From NCBI GenBank assembly GCA_959347315.1, contig OY365810.1, positions 31,891,476 through 31,955,475 of the forward strand: 64,000 nucleotides of DNA, written 5' to 3'. Below, in pieces: positions 24,042 to 36,000 of the stretch. A program made the translations under genes and the position numbers. The notes below the pieces were generated by a model that worked only from the letters and a program-made list of their open reading frames with translations, was not told the origin of the DNA and ran no database searches. Numbering within the stretch: position 1 is the first letter of the stretch; every line of letters begins with the position of its first letter. Source of the DNA: Bimastos eiseni (taxonomy: Eukaryota; Annelida; Clitellata; Crassiclitellata; Lumbricidae).

Positions 24042-27000
24042 GTAGGTGTAAACCTCAGAAAGTTAACATGTTTCATAAGGCATCTGTTTTCATATTAGCA
24101 TTGCTTACTTCTTGAGTACTGAATTCATGCTTTACGGCAGTGACATTTGAGAATGATGGAACAAAGCACTACTGCAGCCATCTCATAATTAACTGTGTAA
24201 TGACTGCATGTTCTGAAGTGCATGGTAAGAAATGTTATCTGATGTGTCCTTGTTTGTTTTTCATTTATGTGTGTGTGTGCTTGCAACTAGGATGGCTAGA
24301 TAGGTTGCAATTACTTGTTTTTCTTTGTCTTTCCAAACTGTGTATTGTAAGGGAAACACATTTTTATTTGTTCTTGTAAAGGAATTCAAAATGTTGTTAA
24401 TATGTGTGCATTGTCGATACCAGAGAAACATTAACATTAACTTTACTGGTACGTGTTGGGAGCGCCAATGATTCGTTTTTCTTAAAGTAGTGCATTGTAA
24501 ACATAATTTGCATTTGCAATTTTTTCTCTGCAGTAAGGAGATTTAAAATGAACAACATCTTTTTATGTAACTTATGGAGTATCTTTGTGGCAATGTTATT
24601 TTTAATGTGTTTCACACCATTGTATGTTGGTCAGTGTTTAGTCAACTACCATTAGTGTGATCGCTTTTTCAAGTTAAATATAATCAGCTTGAAGCATTAC
24701 TTACATGAAAGTAAGAAAAATAGATTAATATTTGTGAGAATTCATTCATTATGAAGATTTATATAGCATCCCTTCAAGGTTACTACTCAGGAGTGCTACT
24801 GACCCCAGCAAGGCTGAAAATAACAGTTTTAAAGTTTATTGTTGCATTAAATCATTTTTTTTCTCACCATATTTAGATTGCTGTCGCGGGAACACTCCAC
24901 CAAGAAAAAGATTCAGAGGTAATCTAAAGGGCTGCAGCTTTAAACAATTAATTGATCAATTACTCGTTTTGCATAACAGATACCAAAATTAATTAGATTG
25001 ATCATTATTATTACGAAGTTTTTAAAATGATTAGTAAAAGTTAAATTTTGGAGATTAATTATGTAATCAGTACTTGTCACGGCAAGATGATTGCATAGCT
25101 ATACTATTGAAGGAGAATGGTTATGATTATAAATGTACATCACATTATAGTTTCTTCTTTACAAAGTTGATGTTTTTTCTGTTTATAATAAGCAGAGAAC
25201 GATATTGGTGAGGAATCGAGTGACCAGGACAAAGATAGCGAGGATGCGGGCAATGCTGAAGGAGGAGAAAGTTCAAATTCCTCTCAGACCAGTCAAGATG
25301 ATGACTTCAATCAAGACGACAGTGATGAGGGTGATGGCGACGATGATGACGACGAGCAGGACCTGATAGAAGATATTGCAAAGGTTAGAATTGGACTGTC
25401 ATCTGTAGTCTATTAAGAAGTTGCAAAACTCTTAAAACTTAAGGTCCATTGCTAGGAAAAAATAGCAAAATATGATCAATAGTCGTATTTTGGTCATTTA
25501 AAGCACACCATGTTGTCTTCTAAAATATGTATGATATTATATTGCAACATTTTCTACATCGAACCATTTTTATCCCTTGTGTCTTAAGTGGAGCAGATAG
25601 TGTGTCCTGAACTCTTAAAGATACCAGTGAAAGTATATTCAGAGGCAAAATGTTCCACAGAGATGAACCCACTGAGGAAAAATTGCACCCTTGAAATGGC
25701 CAGGGGATGAAAAATACAGCCAGAAGCTGCCAGGACAGCTTGAAACCGATGTAAAGATAATGAGATGTACAAAAGTCTAGCACTGATTATTATTGGGTTG
25801 AAGGCACTGTATGTTAGCTCCTTTTGGAATTATTCTTTTGTGTATTAAATGTTTTTTAATTGTGTTATCCTATCACTGTAATTGAATATTAAATTTTCTT
25901 TGTAGTCGGATTTGGGAGAGTACATGAATGAAGTGATAAAACTTGCCGATATTGACCCAAAAATGTTGGGAAACACCTACAAACAAACTAAGGCGCATCT
26001 TATATATGGAAAACCGGGTGAGCTTATTATGTGGCCAATGACCATAACTCATCTTATCTTCATTGAGTAAATTGCAGGAATAGAGGTTTCTACCATTCAA
26101 ACACAAGACTGATTAGTTAGGTGACAATGTGGATCTAATCCGAAACATGGAACAATAATTACATAACTTCTGGTCAAGTGATTAATTGGTCTTCTCTGTT
26201 AGTACAACAGATGTAGCAGAACACTTGGAACAAAGTGCTAGAGTTGTTTGCTTATATTATAAATGCTAGACATCTCAAATAGACAACCCCTCGGTAAAGT
26301 AAGTAAGTAAGTAAGTATATTCTTTAATCAGACGTCTGCAAACGCACAACATGTACATTGTTGTACAAATTAACAAGTACGAACAAAAACATTACATATG
26401 CATAATCTGTTGCAGGCAATTTTAGTTTTTTTCTATCACAAACTGTGTGTTGCATTTTATGTTATTCTGACAACTCTCATTTGTATTGTGTAGGATTAAC
26501 TATAAGAGTAATGAAATATCTGAAAAAAAGAAAGTTGCCCAAAACAAAGCTGGTAAAAGTCCGAGTGAAAAGCTGTACATCACAGAAGCTCCAAGAGACA
26601 TATGATAATGTAAGTCTCTATTATATCATAGCCAGGTCAATACACAGATAGTTTGATTCGGAAGTTGGGCTTCTTGTTTACATATAAAATTTGCTTTTAT
26701 TATAAATGCTAGATAAAATTTCCGATTAACCAAGTGTTTGAACTGACAAGTATGAATGGATAGATATTTATTCCTTCACTCATAGTGCTTCATTTAGAAA
26801 GGAACATATTTATCACTTCATTCTGACAGGAATAAGTATTCAGTCAACACCTTTGTAATAAAATACAAATAATTAAAAAAAGTCACCACACAGTTTCAAA
26901 CCATATAAATTACTCATATTGACAGCAATGCAATACATCTTCAATACAATACAGTATATATCCACAACCCAGATGCAGTAGACACAAGTACATTAAATGT

Positions 27001-30000
27001 GCAGTCCATATAATATTGTCCATAGATAAAGTAGCAGTTACAATTCACTCCACTTGAGTCTAAAATAGTTGCATTCATCAGGCTAAGGAAAACTGTCAGC
27101 TGTGCATTTGTATGACAACGTGCAAACATCTTTAATAAATTATGACATAGCTGGAATTGTTGTTTGAGTCAAATGTTTGTATTATTAAGTTGGCCTCACG
27201 CATTGAAGGACCTGCCAAAGCCATAGACTACATGCTGTGGATAAGGTATGGTAACCATTCTGCATACGGTATGAACGGGTTAGAGAATGATTGCTTACAC
27301 TTTGAAGGCTATGCTTAGTCATAATAGAATTTCTTGTTAAAATATTAATCTTAGGTGGCAAGTGAGTAGATATTTTTCCTAGATGAACAGTGTAACAACA
27401 AGTATTTATTAATTAAGGTATACATATTCAGAATGTAGCCTATTGTGGTCAGTTCAAAACTTTGTGTTTATTAATTTAGCAGGCAATATGTTGTCCAATT
27501 GATGTACGTTTAATGAAACCAAACATAGTCCTACACCTAAAAAATTGTACCTATTTGAAAATAATAATTATATTTAATTTCTCATTTTAATTTCAGTTAA
27601 AAGTTTAAAGAATAAGTTTAAACTTAGTTTGTTTACAATACTAAAAAAGAGAGTTTGTCAAAAAAACACACCTGCAGTAAGAGTCATGCACAGATAGTTG
27701 TTGAAATAGCTAGATGTTCCAATAGAAGTGATGACTGCCATTGAGATAAGACGTGCAAAGTGAAAAAAAATTTTGGAGTGCCCTGCTCTTTTTCCGAGTG
27801 CCCCCGCATTTATAGAGCACTGCGTTTGTGTCAAATATTAAGCATTCAAAGTCCTGCGAATGAGGTACGCTATCCATTCTGAATAGGCCTACGGCATGCC
27901 AGGCTACTAAACAAACATCACTTGAAACTTTTAAGGATATGCATTATATATGAATAAATTGTTAAAATATTAAGCTTATACTGGTCGCCCAGCCCATTTC
28001 AGTGTAGCACTTTTGAGTGTCACTCTTATTGGCTGGTCGCCCTTAAGAGGCGTGCCCTTTATGTGCACTCTTTTGCTGGTCGCCCTTTTGTGCGCGCCCT
28101 TATTGATGATTATCGTACACTTGAGTGCAAAAAACTTACAGCTTTAACAGTCCAATACATTGGTCGTAACGTTTTTCCTCACTTCAATTTGAATAAGTAA
28201 AATTGCATCTAGAATCACAACTGGAGTCTCTGCGTCGTCTGATATCAGCAGACCAATAAAGTTCTAAATTTGTAAATACCCATCTAATTATGTAAATTTT
28301 GAAAACACATGTGCCCTCTCGTGCTCTTGAGTTTTAAAAAAGTGCAGGGGCATGTGCCCCTGCAAGACACATGGTGCTGGCGCCTATGACTGTCATCTTG
28401 TTTTCAAGACACCTGCTAAATTGCCACATTAAGCATTGTGGGCTTATAAAACAGCCATCCTGTATAAAACGACTGAACAAAATGGTTCTTACAAACTTGA
28501 TTTGATTAAGCGTTAAAATATGCTGCTCTTCACTGATGCAAAATCTATAATAGGCTGAGAAATTTGGAAGATTCATCATCATTCATGTTAATTAATGTTC
28601 GTTTCAGTTAAGAAGCCCATCTCTGACAACCACATCCTTTTGGTCAATAGTAGATTACTAGTAGGTATTATGGCTCGATATTCACATCATTTCAATCCAA
28701 ACTGCAAATGCGATGCAAATAAACAGCTTGGATAAAACCGAAATAGGATAAACAAAATAATAGAACATTTTACACAAAATACGACGATATGACTAGTTTT
28801 TAGCTTATATATATATATATATTTCATCGATTTTTGTTAAGTTTAATTTGTTCATGATTACCGTGCACCAAGGCCATTGAAAGACCTTCTTAAATCTGGT
28901 TGAAAGCTTGACACACGCGCAGAAGTTGCAGACGCTTTCGTTACATTCACCGATGGATTTAGTTCTGCTTCTGTAGGTCGTCTTCTCACAAAACAAATCA
29001 CGCATGAAACACATCCCAAGCAAAGCAGGAGCCTGCTGATGAAGGCCGAACCAAATGCAGAATAGCTCAAAAGAACATACTCCAAGTACATGACTGCTCT
29101 CGACCAGCTTTTGAAAGCCACAACAAGTGAACCTATGGATGTAGCTATATTGACGATGTGTCGTAAAGTTGGCTGTTTCCGCAGGTATATCGAAAAAATA
29201 AAGCGCCAGTAAACCGACCAGCACACGGCCAGCATGATTAGACCAATCAACGCAACGATATTTGTTTCTGTGCCAAAGCATGTTTTTGTAAACCAAGTGC
29301 ATGATATTATTATAAATGGCCAACTGTTTTTATACAAGATGTTTAAGCGCGATTCCGCCATTTAAGAGATGGTTGCCATGGTAAAAGGAGGCGGAAGTCA
29401 CCAACGACAAAACCATACACATCGTATTAGTTATAGAGTGTTTGCAAAGTGACGTAACCGACCATTTGCAAGTGGCTTCTTCCATATTGGTGAACACCCA
29501 ACTTAACTGCTTGTTCGCGTTGGATATGCCATTGAACGGCGCCGATAAAGTTCAATGGTTGACTGCAGCAGCCGCACTCAGTGGGATAAAACTTCGATTT
29601 GCAGAACTAAAAGAATATGAGAGCGCGAAGGTCCGGAAGAACGTGCCAGGAGCGAAGAACGACGCTGGCTCTGGCTACAAGTCCTGGTTTCTAGGGATCG
29701 TACTCGTAACCTCCACACTTCTAAAGTGCCACTCGAAATCCAAGCACAGCTTACTCACGAGCGCTGCGCCGAATCAGAGGGGTTGTGAAAAGTAGTCGGT
29801 GGGAGACTCCGGTTTTCAGAGGGTCAGAGGAGGCAATGAAAATGTAGACTCGTATGAAAGCGTATTTTTAAAGTTCATGATACCGGGAGCGACAGTGGGT
29901 TTAATTGAGAGGCGAGGATCAGCTCCTCAGAAACAGACCCAAAAGACGGCCTTCTTAGTCGTCGTAATGCAATATAATGTAAATCCTCGAAAATTTCTCA

Positions 30001-33000
30001 GCTCCCACAAAAGCCACGTGAGGGTGACCAGCTTACACACCGGCGTGGTGGGGGTGCATCACCACCAACCCCACCTTCTCACCGGCTAAGATTCACTCCA
30101 TTATAATTGACACTTTCGGATTGCCTCCTCTTAATGTCTTGCCAACGAATTGCACCCTCTCTAATCTGACTGAGATCTCTCGATCAGATCTCCGAAATCT
30201 CTTCTTAGCCTGTTACTTTAAGTCATGTGAATTGTATCTGCTTGCAACCTTCATCATCCAGTTCATCGGTGACCTTCCATCATATATTACTAGGATGGTA
30301 GTGAAAAACATATTTTTTTAATAATCTCGGGGCAGTTTGTTATATAACAAAACCTTCAACCTACCCCCCCCCCCCCCACCCAACACAATATAACGCTAAC
30401 AAAACCGGAACCCACCCACCTACCCCTTGAGCGTTATATAATATGTGAACGGCCCCAAACATACATACACAAGAGTATCTAAAACACTTTGGAATGTCCA
30501 CAGCACATCTTTCCTTGAAACTTGTCAGTAAAAGCATGTGCAATAGAATCAAATCATCTGTAGTTGACTTAGCCAAACTTTCAAGCATTCATGCTACACA
30601 CATTGCACACCCCAGACAAGTCAACTGCACATTCGACAATATCAGCTACACACTGTGTAAAAAGCACCCTATTTTCTATTTTAGCCCTATACACAGATAC
30701 ATATCAGGCCCATATGCAAACACTTATGGAACCAGTCGATGGAAATTGAGAAGTCCCTGTTGAAATCAGATGGAAAATGATGCATAATTTACAACTTAAA
30801 CAGCTGGAATTCAAAACAGTGCAAAAGATATGTAATATTTAACCTGTGACATCATTTCTCTGCCTGTGCACAACGTATCATCTGTATCATTTCTGTACAT
30901 ATTGTTGTTAGGGCTACAAGGAAAAATGCTGTTAGTGTATTTTATCAACACAGAGCTGCAGAAGTAATTTCTTTGAGCTTTTTCGCTATCTTTTGGGTCT
31001 GTTTGGTGTTAAGTGCTCCCAATATGCATATAGGCCTATAGAATAAAAACCGCTACTGTCATTTACATTATCGTAAAATAATGAACCCCACTTTATAGGA
31101 TTCTACCGAAAGGATTATGCTTAAGTAGAAACTGGATTGAAGAAACGCATCATGCTGTTTTGAGACAATTCTGCTTTTTCTATAGTACATTGCGTGCAGC
31201 AATGTTGATAACAAGAAAATAGTTCAAAATACGCACTTTTGCGATCAAAATTTTATTTAATTAAATATGCTAAACTACAGTTGTACCTTACAATGTGTTA
31301 AAATGACAAAATTGCAAGATAAATTGTTATTTAAATTGCATAGTTATCGCAACAGCCGAAAAGCTGTACGCTAGCTGGTGAAAACTGATGGTAGTGACAA
31401 AATGCTTGGTTGTCTTGCGTAGTTGCGAACACATTCGTTTATTCATTCTGACTATTTTATGCTCATTTAAAGTCAAGTTTCCATTTTCAAGAATGCAATT
31501 AAAGCTCCCTGACCTAAAACACTTAACGAAAACACGCAAACCGAAAATCTCTCTCTCTCTAAACGCGAAAACCTTCGTCGACTCTGTTCTTACGTCGATT
31601 TTTATTGGTTCAGTCAACCATACTGATTCATTGATGTTACGCAGCCTCTGACTGGCTAACATAAATGTGCTACTTCTTTCTGTCTATGTCTCTGTCTATG
31701 TCTCTGTCTGTCACTAGCGTCGCCATTAAGGCTGTCATTAAATGTTGAAATCACGACCCGGTTACCCGACCGCGTGGATATTTTGTAAGGAAATGTAGGG
31801 AATTGCGATCAGACAGAGCAAAGGATGCTCAGACAGAGAGACAGAATGAAGACAGACAGACAGATGGGCTAGTGTGACTTGAAACCGCATTGCTATTTTG
31901 GAAGCCTACAAATTAAATTTTTGACTGACCAAAACTTTCAAAACTCGCACTTTCCAGCGCTTTGTGAGTTTTTTCACTCGAGAAAATATGCCTATATGAT
32001 CATCATGGAAGAGTAGCTACCGTGACAATTTAATTGCGGAAATGGTTGACGAATCATATAAATTATATGATTCGCCAGAATCATACAAATTATATGATTC
32101 GTCAATCATTCCACTAGCTACAGACTCTAGACGCTGTATGACATGCATAGCACAACCATTCGATATTTTCGAGCAATTCATTTGACCTGATACATTAGGT
32201 GGACATTGAACAGACAGAAAAGACGAGTTATATGTTAAGTGATAAAGTTTGCACAGTGACACGGTTGCAACTGGCAGTGGTCACTACGCTTCTGTCAGAC
32301 AGGATATTGAAGGCTATAGCTTGAAAGAGCTAATATGCATTCCATCACGGACCACATGCCTTTTATAAGATATGCTATAAGATATACTTATAAAAACAAG
32401 TTGCATAAAATATAGAAAAACAATTTTAATATCAAGAAGGAACGAGAATAAAGGCAAATTGAATAGAGATTTATAGTAGATGGGTGCTATACATCAGATA
32501 AAAATAATCGTATGATCAAACTTCCCACTATACCACTTGCTTATATTACAATTATGTCTTGCAACATTAGGGTCAGTGGTTTGTTTAGTATTAAGTGCTG
32601 GTTAATAAGCAATGTCATGCTATGCAAATGTTCTGTTTGTGGATGAGCATGTACTGGAGTTGAGAAATCAACTGACCCAACTAGACAGAGATGCTGGAGA
32701 CCAAGAGCTTGGCGAGATCTCAGTGTAGCAGCGTGTGAAGAGCATCCTAGTATGAAGCATACAACTTTTGAACAAAATGGTTCTTACAAACTTGATTTGA
32801 TTAAGCGCTAAAATATGCTGCTCTTCACTGATGCAAAATTTATAATAGGCTGAGAAATTTGGAAGATTCATCATCATTCATGTTAATTAATGTTCGTTTC
32901 AGTTAAGAAGCCCATCTCTGACAACCACATCCTTTTGGTCAATAGTAGATTACTAGTAGGTATTATGGCTCGATATTCACATCATTTCAATCCAAACTGC

Positions 33001-36000
33001 AAATGCGATGCAAATAAACAGCTTGGATAAAACCGAAATAGGATAAACAAAATAATAGAACATTTTACACAAAATACGACGATATGACTAGTTTTTAGCT
33101 TATATATATATATATATTTCATCGATTTTTGTTAAGTTTAATTTGTTCATGATTACCGTGCACCAAGGCCATTGAAAGACCTTCTTAAATCTGGTTGAAA
33201 GCTTGACACACGCGCAGAAGTTGCAGACGCTTTCGTTACATTCACCGATGGATTTAGTTCTGCTTCTGTAGGTCGTCTTCTCACAAAACAAATCACGCAT
33301 GAAACACATCCCAAGCAAAGCAGGAGCCTGCTGATGAAGGCCGAACCAAATGCAGAATAGCTCAAAAGAACATACTCCAAGTACATGACTGCTCTCGACC
33401 AGCTTTTGAAAGCCACAACAAGTGAACCTATGGATGTAGCTATATTGACGATGTGTCGTAAAGTTGGCTGTTTCCGCAGGTATATCGAAAAAATAAAGCG
33501 CCAGTAAACCGACCAGCACACGGCCAGCATGATTAGACCAATCAACGCAACGATATTTGTTTCTGTGCCAAAGCATGTTTTTGTAAACCAAGTGCATGAT
33601 ATTATTATAAATGGCCAACTGTTTTTATACAAGATGTTTAAGCGCGATTCCGCCATTTAAGAGATGGTTGCCATGGTAAAAGGAGGCGGAAGTCACCAAC
33701 GACAAAACCATACACATCGTATTAGTTATAGAGTGTTTGCAAAGTGACGTAACCGACCATTTGCAAGTGGCTTCTTCCATATTGGTGAACACCCAACTTA
33801 ACTGCTTGTTCGCGTTGGATATGCCATTGAACGGCGCCGATAAAGTTCAATGGTTGACTGCAGCAGCCGCACTCAGTGGGATAAAACTTCGATTTGCAGA
33901 ACTAAAAGAATATGAGAGCGCGAAGGTCCGGAAGAACGTGCCAGGAGCGAAGAACGACGCTGGCTCTGGCTACAAGTCCTGGTTTCTAGGGATCGTACTC
34001 GTAACCTCCACACTTCTAAAGTGCCACTCGAAATCCAAGCACAGCTTACTCACGAGCGCTGCGCCGAATCAGAGGGGTTGTGAAAAGTAGTCGGTGGGAG
34101 ACTCCGGTTTTCAGAGGGTCAGAGGAGGCAATGAAAATGTAGACTCGTATGAAAGCGTATTTTTAAAGTTCATGATACCGGGAGCGACAGTGGGTTTAAT
34201 TGAGAGGCGAGGATCAGCTCCTCAGAAACAGACCCAAAAGACGGCCTTCTTAGTCGTCGTAATGCAATATAATGTAAATCCTCGAAAATTTCTCAGCTCC
34301 CACAAAAGCCACGTGAGGGTGACCAGCTTACACACCGGCGTGGTGGGGGTGCATCACCACCAACCCCACCTTCTCACCGGCTAAGATTCACTCCATTATA
34401 ATTGACACTTTCGGATTGCCTCCTCTTAATGTCTTGCCAACGAATTGCACCCTCTCTAATCTGACTGAGATCTCTCGATCAGATCTCCGAAATCTCTTCT
34501 TAGCCTGTTACTTTAAGTCATGTGAATTGTATCTGCTTGCAACCTTCATCATCCAGTTCATCGGTGACCTTCCATCATATATTACTAGGATGGTAGTGAA
34601 AAACATATTTTTTTAATAATCTCGGGGCAGTTTGTTATATAACAAAACCTTCAACCTACCCCCACCCAACACAATATAACGCTAACAAAACCGGAACCCA
34701 CCCACCTACCCCTTGAGCGTTATATAATATGTGAACGGCCCCAAACATACATACACAAGAGTATCTAAAACACTTTGGAATGTCCACAGCACATCTTTCC
34801 TTGAAACTTGTCAGTAAAAGCATGTGCAATAGAATCAAATCATCTGTAGTTGACTTAGCCAAACTTTCAAGCATTCATGCTACACACATTGCACACCCCA
34901 GACAAGTCAACTGCACATTCGACAATATCAGCTACACACTGTGTAAAAAGCACCCTATTTTCTATTTTAGCCCTATACACAGATACATATCAGGCCCATA
35001 TGCAAACACTTATGGAACCAGTCGATGGAAATTGAGAAGTCCCTGTTGAAATCAGATGGAAAATGATGCATAATTTACAACTTAAACAGCTGGAATTCAA
35101 AACAGTGCAAAAGATATGTAATATTTAACCTGTGACATCATTTCTCTGCCTGTGCACAACGTATCATCTGTATCATTTCTGTACATATTGTTGTTAGGGC
35201 TACAAGGAAAAATGCTGTTAGTGTATTTTATCAACACAGAGCTGCAGAAGTAATTTCTTTGAGCTTTTTCGCTATCTTTTGGGTCTGTTTGGTGTTAAGT
35301 GCTCCCAATATGCATATAGGCCTATAGAATAAAAACCGCTACTGTCATTTACATTATCGTAAAATAATGAACCCCACTTTATAGGATTCTACCGAAAGGA
35401 TTATGCTTAAGTAGAAACTGGATTGAAGAAACGCATCATGCTGTTTTGAGACAATTCTGCTTTTTCTATAGTACATTGCGTGCAGCAATGTTGATAACAA
35501 GAAAATAGTTCAAAATACGCACTTTTGCGATCAAAATTTTATTTAATTAAATATGCTAAACTACAGTTGTACCTTACAATGTGTTAAAATGACAAAATTG
35601 CAAGATAAATTGTTATTTAAATTGCATAGTTATCGCAACAGCCGAAAAGCTGTACGCTAGCTGGTGAAAACTGATGGTAGTGACAAAATGCTTGGTTGTC
35701 TTGCGTAGTTGCGAACACATTCGTTTATTCATTCTGACTATTTTATGCTCATTTAAAGTCAAGTTTCCATTTTCAAGAATGCAATTAAAGCTCCCTGACC
35801 TAAAACACTTAACGAAAACACGCAAACCGAAAATCTCTCTCTCTCTAAACGCGAAAACCTTCGTCGACTCTGTTCTTACGTCGATTTTTATTGGTTCAGT
35901 CAACCATACTGATTCATTGATGTTACGCAGCCTCTGACTGGCTAACATAAATGTGCTACTTCTTTCTGTCTATGTCTCTGTCTATGTCTCTGTCTGTCAC

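Larger units (their letters stand above)
22632..26824. repeat. Left arm of a 4,193 bp near-perfect inverted repeat
   Basis: Every position x pairs with 69,654 minus x in the right arm (42,830-47,022), so the arms have equal length with no net indel. I saw a mismatch near 22,684 and one at the inner edge (26,825), and exon and ORF sequences inside are identical. The arm contains six exons of the unrecognised gene. The outer edge is 'caaaactagcac' and the inner edge is 'atcacttcattct'. Confidence 0.95.
28475..32769. repeat. Tandem unit 1 (4,295 bp)
   Basis: A direct repeat starting 'gaacaaaatggttcttac' and ending 'catacaactttt'. It differs in length from unit 2 by exactly the length of one C tract (14 versus 5 C). 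Only a few single-base differences were seen (e.g. agcgttaaa/agcgctaaa near the start). It contains the membrane-protein ORF, a short GC-richer CpG-containing stretch (28,860-30,100), the C-tract element, and two AT-rich hairpins at 32,051-32,100. Confidence 0.95.

Noticed and set aside
28805..29323. A 172-codon minus-strand frame overlapping the membrane ORF
   Set aside because: It overlaps the 167-codon frame almost completely. Its hydrophobicity follows the other frame and it lacks a plausible N-terminus, so it is taken as the shadow frame.
29799..30089. A 96-codon + strand frame in each unit
   Set aside because: It opens at GTG with no early ATG, contains low-complexity segments, and has no recognisable family or splice context.
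30494..30763. An 89-codon frame present intact in all array units and in the left inverted copy
   Set aside because: The surrounding non-coding DNA is equally conserved among the copies, so the open frame is no evidence of selection; the composition is not protein-like and no start context or partner exons are seen.
31327..31662. Overlapping frames of 111 and 87 codons on opposite strands in each unit
   Set aside because: Both strands are open by chance in low-stop DNA; the older copy at 21,523-21,820 shows frame-breaking differences (the long frames are shortened there).
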